Assembly: GCA_026410415.1 (NCBI GenBank)
Contig: JAPMLR010000009.1
Span: forward strand, 30,118-94,117
Reading direction: 5' to 3'
Length of the DNA stretch: 64,000 nt
Source of the DNA: Denitratimonas yunnanensis (SeqCode)
GTDB lineage: Bacteria; Pseudomonadota; Gammaproteobacteria; Xanthomonadales; Xanthomonadaceae
Positions within the stretch are counted from its first letter, which is position 1. Each line of letters begins with the position of its first letter. Below, in pieces: positions 10,088 to 23,600 of this stretch. A program made the position numbers and the translations under genes. A model generated the notes under the pieces. It had not been told where the DNA came from and made no database searches. It worked only from the letters and a program-made list of their open reading frames with translations.

Positions 10088-10209
10088 CAGGACACATCGC
10101 GACACCTCCCTGCTTCCGGTGCACTTGCCGACGCGTGGACCCTGTGTCGAGCAGCATGCAACGGGCTGCACTGCACGAGGCAAACTCGTGCCTCTCCGGC
10201 ATCGCGGCG

Positions 10210-13629
<3,420 letters not shown>

Positions 13630-13898
13630 GCATCTGTCCCGCTGTCGGCAAGCCCAACCCGCGATTGTGCTGTATTGCCCCGCTCCCGACCACCCCGTCG
13701 CGAGCGGGGCCTGCAGTGGCAAGCTGTTGGTTGCGCCCCGGACGCGCGCATGCGGTGCATTCACGGGCCTGCCGCAGCCGTGTTGAGCGCACCGCGTTGC
13801 GTCACCGCTTGGCCCCACCGGCCCGATCCCCGACAATGGGCAATGTTTGACCCGCCGAACGCGACACCTCCCGTGCCGCGCACCCTTGGAGAAACCTC

Positions 13899-15227
<1,329 letters not shown>

Positions 15228-15260
15228 GGCAACGTCGACCCTGAATGGGTCAGCAGACAA

Positions 15261-15288
15261 GGCACCGCTGCAAGGCGGTGCCTTTTTC
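15261..15288 (+). terminator. Intrinsic terminator of icd
   Basis: GGCACCGC and GCGGTGCC form an 8-bp stem with a short loop and are followed by TTTTT, starting 34 bases after the icd stop. Confidence 0.93.
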
Positions 15289-15407
15289 TTTCGAGTCCGT
15301 CTCGCCGACACGGCGGCTTACCTGTCATCGCGCCGTTCATTGCTTCAACGCATGCAGACAGTGCAGCGCGTTACCCTTTTCCTTCTTACTTTTCGCAGCG
15401 TCCACGC

Positions 15408-16508
15408 GTGACCGGCCCCGCTCCACTTCCCGATCGCACCATCGCCCCTTCGTGGCTTCCGACCGAGGACGCCGCGCAAGACGCGTTGTTCTGGCCATTC
15501 CGTCAAGGCCTGCTGGCGCTTCCGGACGCTCCGGTCCTGTTCCTGGGTGCACGACCGGGGGAATGGATGTTCACCCATCCGCCGGTGGACTGGCGGTGCG
15601 AGCAATCCTTCCTGCCGTTCGCGCAGGCACTTCGTGATCGGCACATCCGCGCCGATGCTCGCCTCGACGACGTGGGGTTTTCCCTGACTCTGGGCCTGCC
15701 GCCACGCCAGCGCGAAGAATCACGCGCACTGCTGGCGCGCGCGGTCCTGGCGACACGCGACGGCGGACGGGTGGTGTTTGCCGCGACCAATGCCGAAGGT
15801 GCGCGCTCACTGGAATCGGACCTGCGCGCCTTGGTCGGCACGGTGCAAAGCCAGTCCAAGTACAAAAGTCGCGTAGTCTGGGGCGAGGTCACTGCCGCGC
15901 AATGTGATCGCAGCCTGTTGACCGAGTGGGCGGCGTTCGACGCACCGTGCGAGGTCACGCATGGTGACATGCGGTTCTGGACGCGCCCGGGCCTGTTCGC
16001 GTGGGATCGCGTCGATCCTGCGTCGGCGCTGCTCGCAGAACATCTGCCCGCCTCGCTTTCCGGTGCAGTGGCCGACCTGGGTGCCGGCTGGGGTTATTTG
16101 TCACTCCAGGTGCTGCAACGCTGCCCGGACATCACTGTCGCCGATCTGTTCGAAGCCAACGCCCGCGCACTGGAGCCAGCGCAGCGTAACCTCGACCTTG
16201 CCTTGTCCGGACGAAGCAACACCATCGGCACGGTGCACTGGCACGACGTGACCTGCGGGCTGCCGCAAAGCTACGACATCATCCTCAGCAATCCGCCCTT
16301 CCATGTCGGCCGCGCGGACTTGCCGCAGCTGGGCCGCGCGTTTCTGCGCGTTGCCGCGGAGGCGCTGAACCCGCACGGACAAGTCTGGCTCGTTGCCAAT
16401 CGCCACCTGCCCTACGAATCCTTGCTGGCCGAGTGCTTCGGTCAGGTGGACCACATCACAGCGCGCGACGGTTACAAAGTGATCCGCGCGCGGGAGCCGA
16501 AACGATGA
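15408..16508 (+). CDS. Class I SAM methyltransferase, RsmC/RlmG-like
   Basis: Probable rRNA guanine-N2 methyltransferase; RsmC modifies G1207 of 16S rRNA. The 366-residue protein has the two-part architecture of the family. A degenerate N-terminal half is followed by a catalytic C-terminal half with SAM motif I VADLGAGWGYLS (about 220-231) and the N-P-P-F motif in LSNPPFHVG. The start appears to be GTG at 15408, with no strong ribosome site. Its stop overlaps the start of rsuA, so two 16S rRNA modification genes are coupled. RlmG is the main alternative. Confidence 0.8.
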   Translation: MTGPAPLPDRTIAPSWLPTEDAAQDALFWPFRQGLLALPDAPVLFLGARPGEWMFTHPPVDWRCEQSFLPFAQALRDRHIRADARLDDVGFSLTLGLPPRQREESRALLARAVLATRDGGRVVFAATNAEGARSLESDLRALVGTVQSQSKYKSRVVWGEVTAAQCDRSLLTEWAAFDAPCEVTHGDMRFWTRPGLFAWDRVDPASALLAEHLPASLSGAVADLGAGWGYLSLQVLQRCPDITVADLFEANARALEPAQRNLDLALSGRSNTIGTVHWHDVTCGLPQSYDIILSNPPFHVGRADLPQLGRAFLRVAAEALNPHGQVWLVANRHLPYESLLAECFGQVDHITARDGYKVIRAREPKR

Positions 16509-17218
16509 AACTGGTGAAACTGATTGCCAACCTGGGATACGGCAGTCGCCGTGACGTGACCGCCATGTTCCGGGAGGGACGCATCACCGACCCCGATGGT
16601 GAGGTGCTGTATGCCGATGACAAGGTGCCGCACGCCGACATCCACGTCGATGGCGAACCGCTTGATCCACCTCCGGGGTTGGTGATCGCGATGCACAAAC
16701 CCGTCGGCTACACCTGTTCCACCCGCGATCCGTCGCGGCTGGTGTACGACCTGCTGCCACCTCGCTTCCGTTCGCGTAACCCGCTGTTGTCTACGGTAGG
16801 ACGGCTGGACCGTGACACCTCCGGCCTGTTGCTGTTTACCGACGACGGCCAGCTGTTGCACCGGATCATTTCACCCAAGGCCAGCGTCCCCAAGGTGTAC
16901 GAAGCCGAGCTGGCGGAAGATCTTCGTGGCGACGAAGCCGTACTTTTCGCCGCCGGCACCTTGCTGCTGGACGGAGAAACCACGCCGCTGGTGCCGGCAA
17001 AGCTCGACGTGCTCGGCCCACGTCAGGCCCGCGTCGCCGTAACCGAAGGGCGCTATCACCAGGTACGTCGCATGTTCGCCGCCACCGGCAACGCCGTCAT
17101 CGCGCTGCAACGTTCGGCGGTCGGAGGGTTGCGCTTGGACGATCTCGGCCTGGATGCGGGAGAGTGGCGCGCGTTGAGTGCGGACGAGATTGCGCGAGTG
17201 TTCGGTACAGGCGGGTAG
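16505..17218 (+). CDS. rsuA: 16S rRNA pseudouridine(516) synthase
   Basis: Isomerises uridine 516 of 16S rRNA to pseudouridine. The 237 residues match RsuA. A short S4-like N-terminal domain (about 1-58) precedes the catalytic domain. The motif GRLDRDTSGLLLFTDDG contains the catalytic Asp, and the C-terminal motif is YHQVRRM. The ATG at 16505 overlaps the stop of the upstream methyltransferase (ATGA). RluB/RluE-type paralogues are less likely because of length and the S4 region, but cannot be excluded. Confidence 0.88.
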   Translation: MKLVKLIANLGYGSRRDVTAMFREGRITDPDGEVLYADDKVPHADIHVDGEPLDPPPGLVIAMHKPVGYTCSTRDPSRLVYDLLPPRFRSRNPLLSTVGRLDRDTSGLLLFTDDGQLLHRIISPKASVPKVYEAELAEDLRGDEAVLFAAGTLLLDGETTPLVPAKLDVLGPRQARVAVTEGRYHQVRRMFAATGNAVIALQRSAVGGLRLDDLGLDAGEWRALSADEIARVFGTGG

Positions 17219-17297
17219 GCGCTTGGCGCTCGCCAGCCATTTCGTCACCTTGATGCTGCGCGCCATCCAGGGCGCACAGCAAAAAACAAGGCGACGC

Positions 17298-18275
17298 TCA
17301 CCCTTGGTGGACAATGCACTCGATCAGTTTTCCGGCAACGTACATGCACGAGACGATGTAGCTGCTGCTGCCGCCGCTGCCGTACCTGATCGGGATACCC
17401 GCCTGAGCCGCGGCGGTCAGCCAATTCTCAAGATTGTCGGGATTCCAGCCACCGTACAAAGTCCCATAGCCACCGCCAGATACTGGACTATGGCTGTAGT
17501 CTGGAATGGTGGCGCCGTTGCCGTCCATGGCCGTCCCTGGCACGTACTCGACACGGGAACCATCAATCACTCGAACGTACAAAGACGACCCATCCTGAAA
17601 CTGTATACGCGATTTGAGCGAGCTGTTGCCGGAAAGATTGAAACTAATCCCCCAGCCACTGAATCCAACGGTGTCGTTCAACAGTCGACGGATGGTGTGA
17701 GGATTATTCATCCCGTCGATTACCAAATTGTATGTATTGATGAAACTGTTGCGAAAGTTTCCATCCGTGATGAACTGATACGCACTGGCAGGCTGATTCT
17801 TCGCAAGCACTCCCACCCCGCGTGCACCAGAAAAATCCTGCGGATAACTCAGGTTCACGAGCGCATGGAAGCTGTTGCCGTAGCTCTGCCAGGCATTGAC
17901 CATGTCGCCAAAAAACAGGGCAACCTCCGGTTCGACATTGGTCTGGGTGATCTGGTACTGGTAGCCATTCTGGCAATATGCGCTCACTCTGGACTGTACG
18001 CGCTGGTCCGCCGAATCTTCCGGCGCTGACCACGGCTGATCTCCTGCGCATTGCCGATGTACTTCGTAACGGGCAATCATTCCGTTGGGCATGCTGTAAA
18101 CGTAATGAACGCCGTGTGCCGTCGCTGCATGCTGCAAGGCAACCCCTTCGAACTGCGCGTCCGTCAGACAGGCGTCGCAACGATGGGCGGGATGACCGGA
18201 CACGTCATTGGCAGTCATCAGCGCCGATACACTGATGGCAACCATGCTCGAAGATTTCAAGAAGTTCCGAATCAT
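17298..18275 (-). CDS. Exported protein of unknown function
   Basis: No family is recognised. The 325-residue product begins with a signal peptide (about 1-27: charged start MIRNFLK, hydrophobic core, Ala/Ser end) and would be periplasmic or secreted. The mature part has a CxxC pair (HRCDACLTD), single Cys in HRQCAG and YCQNG and a C-terminal pair (VSCM, LIECIVHQG). Disulfide bonding is therefore likely. The rest is rich in Gly, Asn, Ser and aromatics, like beta-rich secreted domains. The start at 18275 is fixed by an ideal ribosome site (cggagggtattttcATG). Wording and base composition look more AT-rich than the neighbouring genes, which suggests later acquisition. Confidence 0.75.
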   Translation of the reverse strand: MIRNFLKSSSMVAISVSALMTANDVSGHPAHRCDACLTDAQFEGVALQHAATAHGVHYVYSMPNGMIARYEVHRQCAGDQPWSAPEDSADQRVQSRVSAYCQNGYQYQITQTNVEPEVALFFGDMVNAWQSYGNSFHALVNLSYPQDFSGARGVGVLAKNQPASAYQFITDGNFRNSFINTYNLVIDGMNNPHTIRRLLNDTVGFSGWGISFNLSGNSSLKSRIQFQDGSSLYVRVIDGSRVEYVPGTAMDGNGATIPDYSHSPVSGGGYGTLYGGWNPDNLENWLTAAAQAGIPIRYGSGGSSSYIVSCMYVAGKLIECIVHQG

Positions 18276-18401
18276 GAAAATACCCTCCGGTCGATTTTTC
18301 CCATTGAAATTCAGGCTACCCCCCCCGAGAAACAAGTCAAGCAGTCAAATGAAATCTCCAGTCCTGCCCGCTCGCAAACTCTTCGAGAAACCCGCCTGGG
18401 C

Positions 18402-20588
18402 TTAAGCCATCGCCTCCAGTCGCGCGAAGGCCAGCACCAGCCATTTCGGACCGGCACTCTCGAAGTTGACCTGCACTCGCGCGTGGGCACCCACGCCTTC
18501 GGCATCCATGATCGTGCCTTCGCCGAATTGCTCGTGGCGCACGCGCTGACCGAGGCGAAACCCGCCGGACGACTCCGGCTCAACACGCGACCGGCTGGCG
18601 AACGCGGTGGCCGGGCGCACCAGACTGATGCGCGGGCGCACTTCGCGGATCACCTCGGCGGGAATCTCGCGCAGGAATCGCGACGGCACCCCGAGCGTAT
18701 CGATGCCATGGATCCGGCGTGATTCGGCGTAGGAAAGCACCAGTCGCTCGCGGGCACGAGTGATCCCGACGTAGGCCAGCCGACGCTCTTCTTCCAGCCG
18801 GCCCGGTGCGTCGAGCGAGCGTTGGGCCGGGAACAGACCTTCCTCCAAGCCGCCCAGATATACCAGCGGAAACTCCAATCCCTTGGCAGAGTGCAAGGTC
18901 ATGAGCTGCACCCCGTCTTCCCATTGCTGCGCTTGGCCTTCACCGGCTTCCAGCGCGGCATAGGTCAGGAAAGCGACCAATTCGGGCATTTCCGCTTCTT
19001 CGCCCTCGCCGCCATCGCCGCCATCGCCGCGCGAGAAACGGCTGGCGACGGTAACCAGTTCATCAAGGTTGTCGGTGCGGGCATCGAGCAGGCCGCGCGA
19101 TTCGTTGGCGTAATGGATCCGCAGGCCCGAGCGGGTGAGCACGTGGTCGATCTGTTCGGCCAGTGTCATCCCGACGGTTTCCTGCGCCAGCGCGTCGATC
19201 AGTTCGACGAACCCGCGCAGCGCGTTGCGCGCGCGCGCAGCGAGCGTGGTGGCGGCGATTTCGTTCTTCACCGCACTCCACAGCGGGATGCTCTCTTCCC
19301 GGGCGCGGGTGCGCACCTGTTCCAGCGTGCGCCCGCCGATGCCGCGTGTGGGCGTGTTGACGGCGCGTTCGAAGGCGGCGTCATCGGCACGATTGGCGAT
19401 CAGGCGCAGATAGGCCAGCGTGTCCTTGATTTCGGCCCGCTCGAAGAAGCGCACGCCGCCGTACACGCGATACGGCAGGCCGGCTTGCATCAGCGCCTCT
19501 TCGAAGGCGCGCGACTGGGCGTTGGAGCGGTACAGGATGGCGCAATCCTGTGCCTGCCCGCCGCCGTCGATCCATTCGCGGATGCGGGTGACGGCGTAGC
19601 GGGCTTCGTCGTTTTCGTCGTGCGCGGCGAAGAGATCGAGCGGTTCGCCATCCGCGCCCTCGGTCCACAGGCGCTTGCCGAGACGGTCGGGATTGTTCGC
19701 GATCACCGCGTTGGCGGCGGCGAGGATGTTGGAGGTGGAGCGGTAGTTCTGTTCCAGCCGGATGGTCTGAGCGCCGGGGAAATCGCGCAGGAAATGCTGC
19801 ACGTTCTCGACCCGCGCGCCGCGCCAGCCGTAGATCGATTGATCGTCGTCGCCCACGACGAGCACGTTGCCGGACTCGCCGGCCAACACGCGAACGAAGG
19901 CGTACTGGATGGTATTGGTGTCCTGGAACTCGTCGACCAGGATCTGGCCGAAACGCTGGCGGTAGTGCGCCAGCAGCGGCGCGTTCTTCAGCAGCAACTC
20001 GTGCGCGCGCAGCAGCAGCTCGGCGAAATCCACCAGCCCGGCGCGCTGACAGACCTCCTCGTACGCGGCATAGATGCGCAACAGCGGATCGCTCGCGGCA
20101 TGGCCGCCCTGGATCACGCCGGCGCGTTTGCCTTCGTCCTTGTGCGCATTGATGAACCAGACCGCCTGGCGCGGCGGATAGCGGCCATCGTCCAGCTCCA
20201 GATCGGCGACGACACGCTTGACCAGGCGCAGCTGGTCGTCCGAATCGAGCACCTGAAAGCTTTCCGGCAACCCGGCCTCTTGCCAATGCAGTCGCAGCAA
20301 CCGGTGCGCGATGCCGTGGAAGGTGCCGATCCACATGCCGCGCGTGCCATCGGGCATCAGCGCTTCGCAGCGCTGGCGCATTTCGCGCGCGGCCTTGTTG
20401 GTGAAGGTCACCGCCAGCACGCCCCACGGTGGCACGCCCATCACCTGGGTCAGCCAGGCGATGCGGTGGACCAGTACGCGGGTCTTGCCGGAACCGGCGC
20501 CGGCCAGGATCAGCAAGGGAGTGGCCGGCGCGGTGACGGCCTCGCGTTGGGCCTGATTCAGCCCGTCGAGCAAGTGGGAAACATCCAT
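18402..20588 (-). CDS. uvrD: DNA helicase II-type ATPase (UvrD)
   Basis: SF1A 3'-5' helicase for nucleotide excision and mismatch repair. The 728-residue product has Walker A AGAGSGKT (29-36), Walker B VDEFQDTN and GDDDQSIYGWRG. LEQNYRST, TLHSAKGLEFPLV and the C-terminal YVGITRA follow. The C-terminal tail with RVRHEQFGEG is the RNA-polymerase-binding Tudor-like module found in UvrD/PcrA. The ATG at 20588 begins MDVSHLLDGLN, the normal UvrD start. Divergent from the c-di-GMP receptor gene. Confidence 0.95.
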   Translation of the reverse strand: MDVSHLLDGLNQAQREAVTAPATPLLILAGAGSGKTRVLVHRIAWLTQVMGVPPWGVLAVTFTNKAAREMRQRCEALMPDGTRGMWIGTFHGIAHRLLRLHWQEAGLPESFQVLDSDDQLRLVKRVVADLELDDGRYPPRQAVWFINAHKDEGKRAGVIQGGHAASDPLLRIYAAYEEVCQRAGLVDFAELLLRAHELLLKNAPLLAHYRQRFGQILVDEFQDTNTIQYAFVRVLAGESGNVLVVGDDDQSIYGWRGARVENVQHFLRDFPGAQTIRLEQNYRSTSNILAAANAVIANNPDRLGKRLWTEGADGEPLDLFAAHDENDEARYAVTRIREWIDGGGQAQDCAILYRSNAQSRAFEEALMQAGLPYRVYGGVRFFERAEIKDTLAYLRLIANRADDAAFERAVNTPTRGIGGRTLEQVRTRAREESIPLWSAVKNEIAATTLAARARNALRGFVELIDALAQETVGMTLAEQIDHVLTRSGLRIHYANESRGLLDARTDNLDELVTVASRFSRGDGGDGGEGEEAEMPELVAFLTYAALEAGEGQAQQWEDGVQLMTLHSAKGLEFPLVYLGGLEEGLFPAQRSLDAPGRLEEERRLAYVGITRARERLVLSYAESRRIHGIDTLGVPSRFLREIPAEVIREVRPRISLVRPATAFASRSRVEPESSGGFRLGQRVRHEQFGEGTIMDAEGVGAHARVQVNFESAGPKWLVLAFARLEAMA

Positions 20589-20672
20589 CCGGACATTGTA
20601 GGGAGCCCCGGACAAGCACTCCAAAAGTTCTATACTCCATTCCCGATTCTGGCGCGCGCCCACCTATCCGGC

Positions 20673-23600
20673 ATGTTCAAGGGGAAGCCCGGCAAACACA
20701 TCCTCACCTGTTGGCTCCGACAGGTGCTGTGGCTCATGTTGCTGCTCGCGCCCATCACATCGCAGGCGGTGGTGCGCGACTATTACTTCCGCATGCTCGA
20801 CAGCCGTCACGGGCTGTCGCAGAGCACCGTCACGGCGATGCTTCAGGATCGCACCGGCTTCGTCTGGATAGCGACGCAAGGCGATCTGCACCGCTTCGAT
20901 GGACACGCTTTCCAGCCACTCGACGGGCTGGCCCGACACGGCAGACTGCCGAGCTTCGTGCGAGCGATGGCCGAGGACGATCGCGGACGCATCCATCTGG
21001 GCACGTTGCAGGACGGACTGTTCATTTTCGATCCGGCGCAGTCCCGCGTCGAGCATGCACAGGCGGAACCGGGCCTGCCCGATGGTCGCATCGACGCCCT
21101 GGTGTACCAGACTGGTACAGGTCTGTGGATCGGCTGGCGTGGCGGCGTCGGCCTGTTCGATCCGGAAGGCGGGCACTACCACGCACTCCAGGATCTGGTC
21201 TTTTCACCCTCGCAAGCCGCGGATGGCGGGCTGTCGCAGTCGGTGCAGGCGATGGCTCTGGATCCTGACGGCATCCTGTGGGTCGCCGCCACGCATGGCC
21301 TGTATCGCATCGACACGGCCACCCGTCAGGCCGAGCAACGTTCGACCGGTGTCGTCAACGCGTTGCTGGTGGATGCCGAAGGCGACCTCTGGATGGGCAC
21401 GCCAACCGGCCTTTACCGCCAGCAACGCGGTGCGGCCATGGCCGCATTGGCCTGGCCGCAACGCACGTCCTCCGGCGAGGCACCATGCTGCGAGCCGATC
21501 GCATTGGCACAAGCCGCCGATGGTGCGATCTGGATGTCGGTACGCGACGGCACCATCTGGCGCTACGACCCGCTCATCGGCGAGGCGCAGGCATTGCCCG
21601 CCAGCCCCTGGGTCGACGGCATGCTGGCGGAAGTCGGCATGCCGCGCATGATGATCGACCGATCCAACCTGCTGTGGCTGGGCGGCTTGGCCCGCGGCGT
21701 CGCCACCACGCCTGCCTCGGGCACGCCATTCCGTGCGGTGTTCGACATGGATCCATCCCGCGACCCGCTGACGGGCAACTTCATCCGCGCCATATTCGAA
21801 GGAAATGACGGCGAGCTGTGGCTGGGCACCCTCGCCGGACTTCGGCGGTATGAGCCGTTGCGCGATCATTTCGATACCTTCGAGAACGCTCTTCCGTTGC
21901 CGGAAGGCGTGAGCCAGACCACACACACCCCCGTCGTCACCGCAATCGGCCCCGTGGGTGACGGCAAGCTCTGGCTGGCCACGCACGTCGGCCTGTATCG
22001 CTTCGACCCGCAACAACCCACCAGCGCAGAACCGATCCCGCTGCCGGGCGGTCCGGCACACCTGCGCGTGATGGCCCGGGCACGCGACGGTTCGCTCTGG
22101 ATAGGCCACGGCAACTACGGCCTGTTGCGTCTGGACCCGACAACCGGTGAGGGCACGCCGATGCCACCTCGGCCCGACGTGGACGGTGCGCACCAGCAGG
22201 AAGTCGTGACCGCAATCATCGAGGACTCGCGTGGCCGCATCTGGGTGGGCGGAACCCGAGGAGTAAGCCTGTTCGATCCCGACAGCCAAACCTTTCGCAA
22301 CTTCGTGCATGATCCGGAACGCTCCGATTCACTCTCGGGCAACATCGTGCGGGCGATCCATGAAACCCGCGATGGCCTGATCTGGATCGGAAGCCACCAC
22401 GGGTTGGATCAGGTGATCGAATCCACCAGCGGCCAGATCAGCTTCCGTTCCTGGCCGTTTTCCGGTGAGAGTGCCGACTGGGTCGTGTACGGCATCGCCG
22501 AAGACAACGCGGGTCGTCTCTGGTTGAGCGGAAACAACGGGATCGTGCGGGTGGACCGGGGCGATGGCACCCAGGTCCGCTTCGGTCTCACCGCCGGGCT
22601 GCAGGATCTGGAGTTCAATGGCGGCGCGGTGGCGATGCTGCGCGACGGGCAACTGGCCTTCGGTGGCATCCGCGGTTTCAACCTCGTCGATCCGGCCCGG
22701 GTACAGCCCAGCCGCTTCGATGCCCCGGTGGCGCTGACCTGGATCGGTGCGGGGCGGCGTTCGCCGACCGCTCTGGTGACGCAATTTTCGACTATTTCCA
22801 TCCCGCAGCAGCACCGCGTGCTGAGTCTGGGCTTTGCCGCGCTCGACTACACCGCGCCGGAGAACAACCTGTTCTCCTGGCGGCTGGAAGGCTTCGATCC
22901 GGAATTCAGCACACCTGCGCCACGCTCCTCGGTGGTCTATACCAACCTTGCGCCCGGCCAGTACCTGTTCCGGGCACGCGCCACCAACCATGCCGGCATG
23001 TGGGGCAGCAACGAACTGCGCGTGACCGTGAACGTATTGCCGCCGTGGTGGCGTTCGACATGGGCGTATGCCGTCTATGCCCTCCTGCTGGCAGGGATGG
23101 CCGGTCTGTTGTGGCGGCTGCAACGCCAGCGCAGCGCGTACCGCGCCAGCCTGATGGCGCAAATCCGCGAGCGCGAAGACCGCCTGAAGCTGTCCCTGTG
23201 GGGCGCCGGCGATTCGTTCTGGGACTGGGACCTGCGCAGCAACCAAATCCACCGCATCGGCGCCGATCACCTGCTGCACGTGCCGGCGGACCAGCAGCTC
23301 AGCACCGAAGAATGGCGGCACCATGCCATCCACCCCGATGACCTGCCGCGCATGCAGTACCTGATGCAGGAACACCTGGAAGGACGCAGCGAGGCCTACG
23401 AGTCCGAGCATCGCGTCCGCAACGCGCGCGGCGAATGGATCTGGGTGCGCGCACGCGGCAAGGTGGTCGAGTACGATGCCGATTTCAACCCGCTGCGGGT
23501 GGCCGGCACGGCGCGCGACATCACCGCCAGCCGCCATGCCGACCGCGAACGCCGCATCGCCACGGAGGTGCTGCGCAGCATGAACGAAGCGGTGGCGGTG

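Noticed and set aside
18822..20672. Long in-frame extension upstream of the receptor gene
   Set aside because: This part is antisense to uvrD and has no domain. The signal-anchor sequence begins at 20673.
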